Assembly: GCA_050486545.1 (NCBI GenBank)
Contig: JBJHDM010000026.1
Span: 1-42,615 of the forward strand
DNA: 42,615 nt
Source of the DNA: DAOMNN01 sp050486545
Lineage (GTDB): Bacteria > Pseudomonadota > Gammaproteobacteria > Burkholderiales > Rhodocyclaceae
Direction: 5' to 3'
The notes beneath the pieces were generated by a model. It was not told the origin of the DNA. It did no database searches and saw only the letters and a list, made by a program, of their open reading frames with translations. A program made the translations under genes and the position numbers. How positions within the stretch are numbered: position 1 is the stretch's first letter; each line of letters begins with the position of its first letter. Positions 15,075 to 24,803 of the stretch are shown piece after piece.

Positions 15075-15575
15075 ATGACCGAATCGAAACTGCTCCCGGC
15101 GCCGTCCTTCGAGTCCAAGGTCTGCGCCCCGACCGAACTCGCTGCGCGGGTCGCAGGCCTTGCCCGGCCACTGGTGTTCACCAACGGCTGTTTCGATATC
15201 CTGCATCGCGGGCATGTCACCTATCTTGCGCGCGCCCGGGCCCTGGGTGCGGCAATGGTCGTCGCGCTCAACACCGATGCCTCGGTGCGCAGGCTCGGCA
15301 AGGGAGACGACCGCCCGATGAACCCGCTCGAGGATCGCCTGGCGGTCCTGGCCGCGCTCGAATGCGTCGATCTGGTGACATGGTTCGACGAGGATACGCC
15401 GCTTGCACGCATCCTCGAGATCCGGCCCGAGGTACTGGTCAAGGGTGGGGACTGGTCGCTCGATCGCATCGTTGGCGCGCCGGAGGTACGCTCATGGGGC
15501 GGCAGCGTGCACTCGATCCCGTTCGAGCATGAACGCTCGACGACGCGCCTGATCGAGCGCATCCGCGGACACTGA
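15075..15575 (+). CDS. D-glycero-beta-D-manno-heptose 1-phosphate adenylyltransferase
   Basis: Makes ADP-heptose for the inner core of lipopolysaccharide. 166 residues of the cytidylyltransferase-like fold with the nucleotide-binding FTNGCFDILHRGHVTYL (HxGH type, about residues 35-51), NTDASVRRLGKGDDRP and the later EHERSTTRLIERI (ISTTKxxxKI-type). It corresponds to the C-terminal half of E. coli HldE (the free-standing RfaE2 form found in betaproteobacteria). Begins 40 bp after the photoreceptor gene on the same strand. Confidence 0.94.
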   Translation: MTESKLLPAPSFESKVCAPTELAARVAGLARPLVFTNGCFDILHRGHVTYLARARALGAAMVVALNTDASVRRLGKGDDRPMNPLEDRLAVLAALECVDLVTWFDEDTPLARILEIRPEVLVKGGDWSLDRIVGAPEVRSWGGSVHSIPFEHERSTTRLIERIRGH

Positions 15576-15620
15576 AGCACGATTCGGGACCGCCGGTCGG
15601 CCTTCCGCCGAACCTTCCCT

Positions 15621-15890
15621 TCACTCGACGTCGCGACTGCGGTCGAGGCCGCCGGCCCACCACTTTCCGCCGGCCGAATCATCGAGCGCAGGGAACTCGA
15701 TATCGTGCTCCATCAGCAAACGCAAGAGGGTCGATGCGTTTTCAGGAGCGAATCCCTGGCGGGTTCCCCCGCGCGTCTCGCTCATCAACTGGCTGATGAA
15801 ATCACGACAGGAACGCGTCCCCCACATCTCCTCGATCTTCGCCAGATGAGGATGGTCGGCGTAGAGGCGAGAGGTATCGGTCTTCGGCAT
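15621..15890 (-). CDS. Small conserved-looking protein of unknown function
   Basis: An 89-residue soluble protein starting MPKTDTSRLYADHPHLAKIEEMWG and continuing TRSCRDFISQLMSETRGGTRQGF. No domain recognised and no membrane segment. The start at 15890 is chosen because GGAGG lies 8 bases upstream; an earlier ATG at 15914 has a poor site. It is convergent with the heptose adenylyltransferase gene and divergent from recQ, whose start is 97 bp away. Composition looks coding, with ordinary codon use. Confidence 0.65.
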   Translation of the reverse strand: MPKTDTSRLYADHPHLAKIEEMWGTRSCRDFISQLMSETRGGTRQGFAPENASTLLRLLMEHDIEFPALDDSAGGKWWAGGLDRSRDVE

Positions 15891-15987
15891 CCGGGCTTCC
15901 TCCAATGAGGCCATCTTCGTTCAATATCCACCCTCGCCCCATTGCGGTCAAGGTCCGGAGCGCATCGATGGCGGTAGAATCGCACCG

Positions 15988-17814
15988 ATGATCCAGACAG
16001 CCGCCCCCGCTTCCGCCCTGCATGTGCTCGAGCACGTGTTCGGCTACACATCGTTTCGCGGCGAACAGGAGGGCGTCGTCGAACACGTCGCGGCCGGTGG
16101 CGACGCGCTGGTGCTCATGCCCACTGGAGGCGGCAAGTCGCTGTGCTACCAGATTCCGGCCCTGATGCGGGAAGGCACGGCAATCGTCGTCTCGCCGTTG
16201 ATCGCCCTGATGCACGACCAGGTCAGCGCCCTCATCGAAGCCGGCGTGGCCGCCGCGTTTCTCAATTCGAGCCTCGAACTCGATGCGGCGCGCGCCGTCG
16301 AACGCGACCTGATGGACGGCCGGCTCGATCTGCTCTACGTCGCGCCCGAGCGCCTTCTCACGCCACGTTTTCTCGACCAGCTCGACCATCTGCGCGACAC
16401 GCGACGACTGGCCCTGTTCGCGATCGACGAAGCACACTGCGTCTCCCAGTGGGGCCACGACTTCCGCCCCGAATACCTGCAGCTCTCGATCCTGTCCGAT
16501 CGTTACCCGGCCATTCCACGCATCGCCCTGACCGCGACGGCCGACCGCCAGACGCAGGAGGAGATCGTCGCGCGCCTGCGGCTCGAGTCCGCCCGACGTT
16601 TCATGGCGAGTTTCGACCGGCCGAACATCCGCTACACCATCGTCGAGAAGGACGACCCGCGACGACAGTTGCTCGGTTTCATTCGCGAGGAATACCCTCG
16701 CGAGGCCGGAATCGTGTACTGCCTGTCACGGCGCAAGGTCGAGGAGACCGCCTCCTGGCTCGAGGAGCAGGGCCTCGTCGCCCTGCCCTACCACGCCGGC
16801 CTGCCCCCCGAGGAACGGGCCGCCAACCAGTTGCGCTTCCTGCGCGAGGACGGGGTCGTCATCGTGGCCACGATCGCCTTCGGGATGGGCATCGACAAGC
16901 CCGACGTACGCTTTGTCGCGCACCTCGACCTGCCACGCTCGATCGAAGCCTACTACCAGGAAACGGGGCGCGCCGGACGCGATGGCCTGCCCGCCCAGGC
17001 GTGGATGACCTGGGGCGCGCAGGACGTCGTGCAACAACGCCGCATGATCGACGAGTCGGATGCCGGGGAAGAATTCAAGCGCCGCGCCCGCAACCGGCTC
17101 GAGGTCCTCGTCGGCCTCGTGGAGGCGACGGATTGCCGACGGCGCCATCTGCTGGGCTACTTCGGCGAGTCGATCGAGCCCTGCGGAAACTGCGACAACT
17201 GCCTGAACCCGCCCCAGACCTGGGACGCGACCGAGGCCGCCCGCAAGGCCTTGTCCTGCGTCTTTCGCACAGGACAGCGTTACGGGGCAGGACACCTGAT
17301 CGACGTCCTGCGCGGGCAGGCCACGGAGAAGGTCGTCGAACGCGGCCACGCGCAGCTGAGCACCTTCGGGATCGGTGCAGACCTCGACGAGAAGCGCTGG
17401 CGGACCGTGTTTCGCCAGCTCGTGGCGCGTGAGCTGGTCGCCGTCGACACCGAGCGCTACAACGCCCTGACGCTGACCGATCACGCCCGCCCCTTGCTTC
17501 GCGGCGAGTCCGAACTGCATCTTCGCCTGCCGACCGAGCGCCGCAGCAGCCGCAGCGCACGTCGCTCGAGCGCCCGTCTCGACATCCCGGGCGGCATCCC
17601 GACGACGCTGTTCGACCGGCTTCGCGCCTGGCGGGCCGAAACGGCCAAGGCGAGAAACGTGCCCGCGTACGTGATCTTCCACGACGCAACCCTGCGCGAG
17701 ATCGCAATCGCCCGCCCCGCGACCCTGGCCGAACTGGCCGGGATCTCGGGTATCGGCGACCGCAAGCTCGAAGCCTACGGCGAGGAAATTCTCCAGGTTC
17801 TGGCCACGAGCTGA
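15988..17814 (+). CDS. recQ: ATP-dependent DNA helicase RecQ
   Basis: 3'-5' DNA helicase of recombination repair and fork restart. 608 residues, the usual length. Walker A MPTGGGKSLCYQIPA (Lys50), DEAHC box (about residue 149), QETGRAGRDGLPA motif VI, the zinc-binding cysteines of the RQC domain (DCRRRHLLGYFGE...CGNCDNC), the winged helix, and a C-terminal HRDC domain (ATLAELAGISGIGDRKLEAYGEEIL). All helicase motifs are intact. Stands alone on the plus strand; its end is convergent with the FKBP gene 38 bp away. Confidence 0.97.
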   Translation: MIQTAAPASALHVLEHVFGYTSFRGEQEGVVEHVAAGGDALVLMPTGGGKSLCYQIPALMREGTAIVVSPLIALMHDQVSALIEAGVAAAFLNSSLELDAARAVERDLMDGRLDLLYVAPERLLTPRFLDQLDHLRDTRRLALFAIDEAHCVSQWGHDFRPEYLQLSILSDRYPAIPRIALTATADRQTQEEIVARLRLESARRFMASFDRPNIRYTIVEKDDPRRQLLGFIREEYPREAGIVYCLSRRKVEETASWLEEQGLVALPYHAGLPPEERAANQLRFLREDGVVIVATIAFGMGIDKPDVRFVAHLDLPRSIEAYYQETGRAGRDGLPAQAWMTWGAQDVVQQRRMIDESDAGEEFKRRARNRLEVLVGLVEATDCRRRHLLGYFGESIEPCGNCDNCLNPPQTWDATEAARKALSCVFRTGQRYGAGHLIDVLRGQATEKVVERGHAQLSTFGIGADLDEKRWRTVFRQLVARELVAVDTERYNALTLTDHARPLLRGESELHLRLPTERRSSRSARRSSARLDIPGGIPTTLFDRLRAWRAETAKARNVPAYVIFHDATLREIAIARPATLAELAGISGIGDRKLEAYGEEILQVLATS

Positions 17815-17852
17815 ACGTCCCGAACCCGAAACACCGTCCGGGACGGCAGCGG

Positions 17853-18197
17853 TCAGAGGACTTTCAGCAGTTCGACCTCGAACACGAGCGTGGCATTGGG
17901 CGGAATCACGCCACCGGCTCCCCGCGCGCCGTAGCCCAGCTCCGGCGGGATCGTGAGTTTGCGACGCCCGCCTTCCTGCATGCCCTGCACCCCCTGGTCC
18001 CAGCCACGGATCACATGTCCCGCCCCCAGCGGAAACTGGAACGGGTCATTGCGATCCTTGCTCGAATCGAACTTTCGGCCATCGGTCAGCCAGCCGGTGT
18101 AATGCACCGATACCGTCTGGCCCTTTTCGGCCACGGCGCCGGTTCCGACTTCAAGATCCTCGATCACGAGACCACCGGGTTGGGTCTGCTCGGTCAT
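17853..18197 (-). CDS. FKBP-type peptidyl-prolyl cis-trans isomerase
   Basis: A 114-residue single-domain FKBP without signal peptide, so probably cytosolic. Typical motifs: VSVHYTGWLTDGRKFDSS, FQFPLGAGHVIRGWDQGVQGM, RRKLTIPPELGYGARGAGGVIPPNATLVFEVELL, with the aromatic residues of the FK506 pocket present. Catalyses proline isomerisation and aids protein folding. Starts at ATG 18197 and is 82 bp downstream of msrA. Confidence 0.95.
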   Translation of the reverse strand: MTEQTQPGGLVIEDLEVGTGAVAEKGQTVSVHYTGWLTDGRKFDSSKDRNDPFQFPLGAGHVIRGWDQGVQGMQEGGRRKLTIPPELGYGARGAGGVIPPNATLVFEVELLKVL

Positions 18198-18279
18198 GCG
18201 TCTTTCTCCAGGTTGTGCCGGAAAGGCGTTCCGGCGTCGTCATGAATGCGCTCTCGCCCCCAGGATTCGAAGGCCGTTG

Positions 18280-18843
18280 CTAATTTCGCCGTTTGCGCCG
18301 ATCCGCGAAGCGCTCGCGAAACTTCCCGATCTTGGGTGCGACCACGTACTGGCAGTACGGCTGGTCGGAATTCTTCGCAAAATAGTCGTGATGGTACTCC
18401 TCCGCCGGCCAGAACGTGGATGCCCGCTCCACACGGGTCACGATCGCCGACGGAAAGATCCTTTGCTCTCCCATTTCCTCGATCAGCGTCAGGGCTTCGT
18501 GCAACTGCTCTTCCGTGGTCGGGAAGATCGCCGAGCGATACTGCGTTCCGATATCGTTACCCTGCCGGTTGAGCGTCGTCGGATCGTGAATGACGAAGAA
18601 GATCTCGAGCAGATCGCGGAAACCCACGAGTTGGGGATCAAACTCGATGCGTACGGCCTCTGCGTGCCCCGTACCCCCTTCGCACACGGCGCGGTAGGTC
18701 GGCGACTCCGTCTTGCCGCCGGTATAGCCGGGAATCACCGAAACCACGCCGTCGACGTCCTTGAACACCGCTTCGAGACACCAGAAACAGCCTCCCGCCA
18801 GGATCGCCGTCTCCTGTACTGCACCACCCTCCAGCATCGACAT
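18280..18843 (-). CDS. msrA: Peptide methionine-S-sulfoxide reductase
   Basis: Repairs the S-epimer of oxidised methionine. 187 residues with the catalytic GGCFWCLEAVF (nucleophile Cys19), GYTGGKTESPTY, GHAEAVRIEFDP, and NRQGNDIGTQYRSAIF, all diagnostic of MsrA. A further Cys in QPYCQYVV could serve as the resolving residue. No signal peptide, so cytosolic. The ATG at 18843 starts MSMLEGG. It follows tamB by about 100 bp on the same strand. Confidence 0.96.
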   Translation of the reverse strand: MSMLEGGAVQETAILAGGCFWCLEAVFKDVDGVVSVIPGYTGGKTESPTYRAVCEGGTGHAEAVRIEFDPQLVGFRDLLEIFFVIHDPTTLNRQGNDIGTQYRSAIFPTTEEQLHEALTLIEEMGEQRIFPSAIVTRVERASTFWPAEEYHHDYFAKNSDQPYCQYVVAPKIGKFRERFADRRKRRN

Positions 18844-18944
18844 TCCTTACCACCTCCCGTTCGATTCCATGCGAGCCGCCGCCCGCGAACTGCCCACGAG
18901 CGACCCTCACCCGTATCGACAACGGCACGGCACGACCATTCCCC

Positions 18945-21900
18945 TTAGCGGAAAGAAACCGTGTAATAGAGATCGGCCGAGTTGTCGGTCCCCCCGCGCG
19001 CCACGAGCGACACCCTCCGACTCAACTGATAGCTCAGCTTCACCAGGCTTTCCGCTCCACCCAGGCTTTGTTCGAACGACAGGAACAGATCGGTCGACAG
19101 GCGCTTGCCCAGCATCAGCACCTGCCCACTGACCGTTCCTTCGTCGGTCACCGTGGTCCCTCCCCCGACGACGCGACTGGTCGGAGCCCGCCCGACGCCC
19201 CCCAGTTCGCCATGCCCGATGCCGAATTCGTCGAAGCCGAGGCTGCGCGACAGCTGATCGGTCATCCCACCACCGCTGCCCCCCAGCAGGGCTTGTGCCG
19301 CCGGCAGAAGCAAACCCATGTCGGCCCCGGCGCCAGCCGTCGGCGCTCGTCCGAGCACGATCCACGACAGCTTCTCGGGATCGGGTACGTTGGGCTCGGA
19401 AACCAGACGGATCTGCGGGCGGCGTGCACTGCCGAGCACCGAAATCCCGGCTTCGACCGGCAAGCCCTTGCGCAAGGCGACGACGTTCAATCCCGGATTG
19501 TCGAGCGGGCCCTGAAAGTTGATCAGGCCGCGCTCCAGCGCGAGGTTCTGCCCATAGCCACGGAACACCCCTCCCACCGTGGCGATCGACCCCACGGCCG
19601 ACAACGGCTGCCCTTCCTGCAGACGAATCCGGAGCTCGCCGGTCAGCCGGGTATCGAGTCCCAGCGCGGAAAGGTAGAGCTGGTCGCCCAGACCCACCGT
19701 CACGTCGGCCGACAGTTTCAGTCCGCCTTCCCGCGGGGCTTCCTCCCGTCCCAGGATGACCACATCGTCGGACAGCGTCGGTGGTGGGGTATCGGCCAGT
19801 TCGACGTAGCCCGCATCGGCACGAAAGGCGGCTTTCAGGTCGAGCGAGGTCCAGGTGCTGGCTGCCGTCCCCTCGCCCGACAGGATCAGCCATCGATCGG
19901 TGCGCTGCAGGATCGGCAGACGATCGGCCTCGTAGCGAAAATCCCCGCGGCCGCTTTCGAGCGCGATCTCCCCGGAGGCGGTCAGGCGCCCAGGGGTTTG
20001 GGTGAGCGCATCGACCGGGACGCGCGCATCGCGCGGCCGCACGCGATTCGGTGACACGAACTCAAGGCGGGTCAGGCGCAACCGGTCACGGTCGAATTCC
20101 GCAAGCAGATCGCCCCCCGAAAGCTGCAGGCCATGGTCGACCATCAGAATCGACAAGTCGCGCCCCGCGATGCGACCGACCGCCACCGGAGCGTGCGGGG
20201 TACCGGAGAACGAGAAGTCGGCATTCAGTGCGCCGGCAAGTTCGAGGTCCTCCTGGAGCAGGCGTGCCAGCCAGGCAACCGAAGGCATGTCCATGCGTGC
20301 GGAGCCGAGAATCGCGGCATCGGGTGCGAGCCGCCACATGCCCTCTTCAGTGCGTTCGGCCTGGGCGGTCACCGAACCGGTCACGACCCCCATTTCCGTG
20401 CCGCGAGCGTCGACGGCCAGCGCGATCCGGTTGGCCACCAGGTTCAAGTGGGCCTCCAGGTGCTCCAGCCCGACTCGGGTGGACAACTCCCCCGGCAGCC
20501 GCAGATCGCCGGATTCGCGGAAAACCCGAATCTCTCCATCGGCGGTTTCGGTCAGCCGGACATCCCACTCGGCCCCAAGCGCCAATGCCCCGGGACCGCG
20601 CCGCTCACGCCCACCGGGACGATCAGGGCGATCGCGGCGTTCGGTCAACTGCAGTTCCAGACCGGTGAGCCCCCCGCGCAGGAGGATCGCATCGGGGCTC
20701 CACGTCGCCTCGTCCAGCCGGATCCGGCCATGCTCGCCGGCATCGAAGCGCGCGAGTTCCAGCGCAACCCGCTCGCGTGAAACGAACAAGTCGGCCGGCT
20801 CGAAGAGACGGACAGGGAAACGGCCCCCGGCCTCGAGCGCCAGGACCCGTCCGCGCCAGCGATCGCCGGCAAACGCCGGGGCATCCGCTCCGGTCGAGCC
20901 CGCAAGCAAGGCCCCTTCGAGCTGCAGCGCAAGCGTATCGGCGTCGGGGGTCTCCAGCGCCACCTCGATCCCGTGGGCATCGCGCCGCCCGCTCGCAAGG
21001 ACGGAGGCGCTCCGAAGCCAGTCCTCCGCATCCGGCTTGCCCACTCCGCGCACCCCGAGCACGAGATCGATGGGGCCGTCCAATCCGGCCTCGAGACGGC
21101 CGGTCGCCTCGACACCGTCGATCCGGACCTCGCCAGGCAAGACCAGTGCGCTGGCGGACAGGCGGATCTCGCCGGCCGGCTCGGCTCGGCTGCCGCCAAC
21201 CCTACCGGCCGCCTGCGCACGACCGGAGAGATCGAATCCCAGTGCGGACAGTTCCGGCGCATCGATCTCGAACGCGATCGTATCGCCTGCCGCCCCCCAG
21301 GCACCCTTGGCGGCCACCCGGTTTCCGGCCAGATCGACGACAAGCTCGCCATCAAGCAGGCGCTCGCCCTCGACCTCGACTCGACCGCTTCCCCCGAGGG
21401 ATCGACCTTCGAGCACGCTGGGGCGGAACGTCCACGCAAGACGCAGCGCAGGCACTTCCGACAGGCGGCCCTCGGCATCGAAATCGAGACTCAGTCGGGC
21501 TTCGGGCGCTTCGGCGAGAAAACGCGACGGATCGAACGCCGACAGGGTACCGGCAAGCTCGAAGGCCGCTACGGCCTCCTCCGCGGCGGGACGGAAGGCC
21601 CCCTCGGCGACGATCCGGGCCTCATCGACGGTCAGTTCGACACGCCCGTCTTGCCGCAATTCATCCCCCGTCGCTTCGATTCGCCCCGACACGGTCGTGG
21701 ACGGAAGCCGCGAGTCGATCGTGCGCGGGTCGAGACCGGCCAGGTCCAGCAATGCGGCAAGACGTCCGAAGGACTCGCCGACGGGATCGGGCCACCACTC
21801 GAGCTGCCCGTCCAGGCTCCCTTCTCCGGCGAACCGCACGGCCAGTTCGTCGATGCGCGTCGCCTCGGCACTCCAGCGCACCCGCGCATCGATGCTCGAA

Positions 21901-22892
21901 AAGGGAAGCCCTTCGCGATCGATCGTCTCGGGCAGCCGGTTGACGATACGGATCGGGCCGGAGAGCACCCATCGTTCGGTCGACTCGGGCACGAGTTCGG
22001 CGCTCGCCGTCAGCGCAGCCCGCGGCGCAGCCTCATGAAAGACGGACGGGTCGATCTCGCCCACGCTGACTCGCAGGCTGCGCAGCGGGATCACTTCGAA
22101 CGGTGCGGTCACGGCCTCGGCCTCACCCTGCAGGCCGGCCCCTTCCGCATCGACCTGCAGGGCGAGTTCGTGCAGATCGCCCGTGGCCTCAAAGCGGATC
22201 GCAAAGTCGCGCGCTTCATGTTCGCCGGTCAGCGTGCCATGCGCCGAGAGCGGGAACGGCGATTGCCCCCCGTCGAACAGGGCTTCAAGCGTCGCCGCAC
22301 CGAACGGCAGTTGCACCGAGAGCGCCTCGACGTGGTGCCGACGCCCGTCGCTGGACGCACGCAAGGACAGGTCCGAAAACTCGAAGCGCGGACGGGGGTC
22401 GTCGGAGGCTGCAGGCGCTTGCCAATCGCGCAGGGCGAAGCGCCCGAGTTCGAGGTGCCGGATCGATAGGGAGCCGGGAAGCGGAAGGGCTTCGGGCAGG
22501 CCCGACGCCTCCGTTTCATCGCTGGGCCGGACCGATACTTCGACACTTCCGAGCGAGAGCTTCGCGACTTCGAGATGACGCTCCACGAGGCGCACAGGAG
22601 ACCACTCGACGTTCAGCTCCGTGAGCTGTAGCCTGAGGTCGGGCAGGTCGACGAGGATCCGATCGGCCTGCAAGGGCCCGAGCAGTCGGCCGGACGGCGC
22701 GTCGATGCGGACCTGCCCGTCGCTGACTCGCTCGGCCGCCCCGGCGAGCGCACGCCAGCCTGCCTCGGTCGCCAGCAACCAGCCGCCGAGCGCCAGGGGA
22801 AAGGAGAGCACGACGAGGAGCGATACGAACGGCCACAACCAGCGCCAACGCCGGCGGCGGGGTTCGACGGCCCGGTCCTGCGTGGCGCTCAT
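18945..22892 (-). CDS. tamB: TamB-like translocation and assembly module / inter-membrane lipid transport protein
   Basis: A 1315-residue AsmA-like protein that bridges inner and outer membrane. It has an N-terminal basic stretch and one membrane anchor (about residues 19-40, WPFVSLLVVLSFPLALGGWLLA), a very long beta-rich periplasmic repeat region, and the C-terminal DUF490/TamB domain with LSWIVLGRAPTAG, VGKRL-like LMLGKRLSTDLFLSFEQSL and YQLSRRVSLVARGGTDNSADLYYTVSF. TamB works with TamA in outer-membrane protein assembly or in phospholipid transport. The ATG at 22892 is chosen since the open frame further upstream overlaps trpC and lacks similarity. No tamA is adjacent; trpC precedes it by 8 bp. 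Confidence 0.92.
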   Translation of the reverse strand: MSATQDRAVEPRRRRWRWLWPFVSLLVVLSFPLALGGWLLATEAGWRALAGAAERVSDGQVRIDAPSGRLLGPLQADRILVDLPDLRLQLTELNVEWSPVRLVERHLEVAKLSLGSVEVSVRPSDETEASGLPEALPLPGSLSIRHLELGRFALRDWQAPAASDDPRPRFEFSDLSLRASSDGRRHHVEALSVQLPFGAATLEALFDGGQSPFPLSAHGTLTGEHEARDFAIRFEATGDLHELALQVDAEGAGLQGEAEAVTAPFEVIPLRSLRVSVGEIDPSVFHEAAPRAALTASAELVPESTERWVLSGPIRIVNRLPETIDREGLPFSSIDARVRWSAEATRIDELAVRFAGEGSLDGQLEWWPDPVGESFGRLAALLDLAGLDPRTIDSRLPSTTVSGRIEATGDELRQDGRVELTVDEARIVAEGAFRPAAEEAVAAFELAGTLSAFDPSRFLAEAPEARLSLDFDAEGRLSEVPALRLAWTFRPSVLEGRSLGGSGRVEVEGERLLDGELVVDLAGNRVAAKGAWGAAGDTIAFEIDAPELSALGFDLSGRAQAAGRVGGSRAEPAGEIRLSASALVLPGEVRIDGVEATGRLEAGLDGPIDLVLGVRGVGKPDAEDWLRSASVLASGRRDAHGIEVALETPDADTLALQLEGALLAGSTGADAPAFAGDRWRGRVLALEAGGRFPVRLFEPADLFVSRERVALELARFDAGEHGRIRLDEATWSPDAILLRGGLTGLELQLTERRDRPDRPGGRERRGPGALALGAEWDVRLTETADGEIRVFRESGDLRLPGELSTRVGLEHLEAHLNLVANRIALAVDARGTEMGVVTGSVTAQAERTEEGMWRLAPDAAILGSARMDMPSVAWLARLLQEDLELAGALNADFSFSGTPHAPVAVGRIAGRDLSILMVDHGLQLSGGDLLAEFDRDRLRLTRLEFVSPNRVRPRDARVPVDALTQTPGRLTASGEIALESGRGDFRYEADRLPILQRTDRWLILSGEGTAASTWTSLDLKAAFRADAGYVELADTPPPTLSDDVVILGREEAPREGGLKLSADVTVGLGDQLYLSALGLDTRLTGELRIRLQEGQPLSAVGSIATVGGVFRGYGQNLALERGLINFQGPLDNPGLNVVALRKGLPVEAGISVLGSARRPQIRLVSEPNVPDPEKLSWIVLGRAPTAGAGADMGLLLPAAQALLGGSGGGMTDQLSRSLGFDEFGIGHGELGGVGRAPTSRVVGGGTTVTDEGTVSGQVLMLGKRLSTDLFLSFEQSLGGAESLVKLSYQLSRRVSLVARGGTDNSADLYYTVSFR

Positions 22893-22900
22893 GAAAACCC

Positions 22901-23689
22901 CTATCCGAACAGGGCGTGCAGCCCGGCTCCGGGATCCTCCACGCGCATGAACGCTTCGCCCACGAGGAACGCATGCACGTCGCGCTCGCGCATCCGGCTC
23001 ACGTGTTCGGGGACGAGGATGCCCGATTCGGTCACGACGATGCGCTCCTTCGGAATCCGGTCGAGCAGGGCGAAGGTGTTCTCCAGGCTCACGTCGAAGC
23101 TGCGCAGATCGCGGTTGTTGATGCCGATCAGCGGGGTCGTCAACTGCAGGGCGGCGTCGAGTTCGTTCGCGTCGTGCACCTCGACCAGCACGGCCATGCC
23201 GAGTTCGTGCGCCAGCGCCTCCATCTCCTGCATCGGCCCGAGGTCGAGCGCGGCGGCGATCAGCAGGATCGCGTCGGCGCCCATCGCACGGGCTTCGAAC
23301 ACCTGCCACGCGTCGACCATGAAGTCCTTGCGCAGCACCGGCAGCGTACAGGCCTTGCGCGCCTGCCGAAGATATTCGGGATCGCCCTGGAAGAAGTCCC
23401 GGTCGGTCAGCACCGAGAGGCATGCCGCCCCGGCGCGCTCGTACGATTCGGCGATCTCGGCCGGGCGGAAGTCCTCGCGAATCACGCCGCGCGACGGGCT
23501 GGCCTTCTTGATCTCCGCGATCACGGCGGGCTTTCCGGCGGCGATGCGGGCCCGGATCGCTCCGACGAAATCACGTGCCGGGTCGGCCGCTGTGGCGCGT
23601 TTCCGAAGGACCTCGAGGGGGCGCAGTGCACGCCCGCGCGCAACCTCTTCGTGTTTGACCGCCAGAATACGTTTCAGGATATCGCTCAT
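22901..23689 (-). CDS. trpC: Indole-3-glycerol phosphate synthase
   Basis: Closes the indole ring in tryptophan synthesis (CdRP to indole-3-glycerol phosphate). 262 residues, TIM barrel, with VIAEIKKASPSRGVIREDF (substrate-binding Lys and the KxSPS motif), SVLTDRDFFQG, PVLRKDFMVDAWQ, GINNRDLRSF and VTESGI. Starts at ATG 23689 (MSDILKRIL), the usual N-terminus; a GTG four codons earlier would overlap the trpD stop. Third gene of trpGDC. Monofunctional, not fused to TrpF. Confidence 0.97.
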   Translation of the reverse strand: MSDILKRILAVKHEEVARGRALRPLEVLRKRATAADPARDFVGAIRARIAAGKPAVIAEIKKASPSRGVIREDFRPAEIAESYERAGAACLSVLTDRDFFQGDPEYLRQARKACTLPVLRKDFMVDAWQVFEARAMGADAILLIAAALDLGPMQEMEALAHELGMAVLVEVHDANELDAALQLTTPLIGINNRDLRSFDVSLENTFALLDRIPKERIVVTESGILVPEHVSRMRERDVHAFLVGEAFMRVEDPGAGLHALFG

Positions 23690-23697
23690 GCCGACCG

Positions 23698-24729
23698 TCA
23701 CGCAAAGCGCTTCGTGTATTGCACGAAGTCGTTGAGTTTTGCCCGTGCCGCACCGCTCGCGATGAGCTCGCGCGCCTGGACGATCCCGTCCGCGATCGAG
23801 TCGACCAGGTTCGCCGTGTAGAGCGCGACGCCGGCGTTGAGCACGACGATCTCCCGCGAAGGCCCGCGCTGGTTGTCCAGTGCGGCGAGCAGCGTCTCCC
23901 TGGACTCCTCGACGTTCTCGACGCGCAGGTTGCGGCTGCCCGCCATGGCCAGGTCGAAGTCCTCGGGGTGGATCTCGTATTCGAGAATCTCTCCGTTCTT
24001 GAGTTCCCCCACCATCGTCGCGGCCCCGAGGCTGACTTCGTCCATACCGTCCAGGCCATAGACGACCAGGACATGGTTGGCGCCGAGTCGCTGCATGACG
24101 CGCGCCTGGATCCCGACCAGATCCGGATGGAAAACGCCCATGAGCGTGTTGGGCGCACCGGCCGGATTGGTGAGCGGCCCGAGGATGTTGAAGATCGTCC
24201 GCACGCCCATCTCGCGGCGAACCGGTGCGACGTTCTTCATCGCGCTATGGTGGTTCGGCGCGAACATGAAGCCGATTCCGGTGGCCTCGATGCACTCGGC
24301 CACCTGTTCGGGGGTGAGCGCGAGGTTCACCCCCAGGGCCTCGAGCACATCCGCGCTCCCGCTCTTGGACGAGACGCTGCGGTTACCGTGCTTGGCAACC
24401 CGCGCACCGGCCGCCGCGGCGACGAAGATCGTCGCCGTCGAGATGTTGAAGGTTTGCGCGCCGTCACCGCCGGTTCCCACCACATCCAGGAAGTGCTCGT
24501 GCGGCGGCGCCACCTCGACCCGTGCGGAAAGTTCGCGCATCACCGTGGCTGCCGCCGCGATCTCCCCGATCGTCTCCTTCTTGACCCGCAAGCCGGTCAG
24601 GATGGCCGCCGTCATCACGGGAGAAAGCTCGCCGGCCATGATCTGGCGCATCAGCGAAAGCATTTCATCGTAGAAAATCTCGCGGTGATCGATGGTGCGC
24701 TGAAGCGCCTCCTGGGCGGTAATCGTCAT
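23698..24729 (-). CDS. trpD: Anthranilate phosphoribosyltransferase
   Basis: Joins anthranilate to PRPP in tryptophan synthesis. 343 residues, with the PRPP-binding VVGTGGDGAQTFNIST (about residues 80-95), VAKHGNRSVSSKSGSADVLEALG (anthranilate and PRPP contacts), and APNHHSAMKNVAPVRREMGVRTIFNILGPLTNPA, as in the family. Starts at ATG 24729 (MTITAQEALQ). It lies 74 bp after trpG and 8 bp before trpC. Confidence 0.97.
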   Translation of the reverse strand: MTITAQEALQRTIDHREIFYDEMLSLMRQIMAGELSPVMTAAILTGLRVKKETIGEIAAAATVMRELSARVEVAPPHEHFLDVVGTGGDGAQTFNISTATIFVAAAAGARVAKHGNRSVSSKSGSADVLEALGVNLALTPEQVAECIEATGIGFMFAPNHHSAMKNVAPVRREMGVRTIFNILGPLTNPAGAPNTLMGVFHPDLVGIQARVMQRLGANHVLVVYGLDGMDEVSLGAATMVGELKNGEILEYEIHPEDFDLAMAGSRNLRVENVEESRETLLAALDNQRGPSREIVVLNAGVALYTANLVDSIADGIVQARELIASGAARAKLNDFVQYTKRFA

Positions 24730-24803
24730 GGCAGTATTTCCGTCTTGAGTGAATCCGGATGGACCTGGCGGCGTCGCGCCGCCACCCCTTGCAGCCGGTC
24801 GCG

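Noticed and set aside
17816..17846. Inverted repeats CGTCCCG/CGGGACG between recQ and the FKBP gene
   Set aside because: Could end convergent transcripts, but loop is 16 nt and no T-tract follows, so not called as a terminator.
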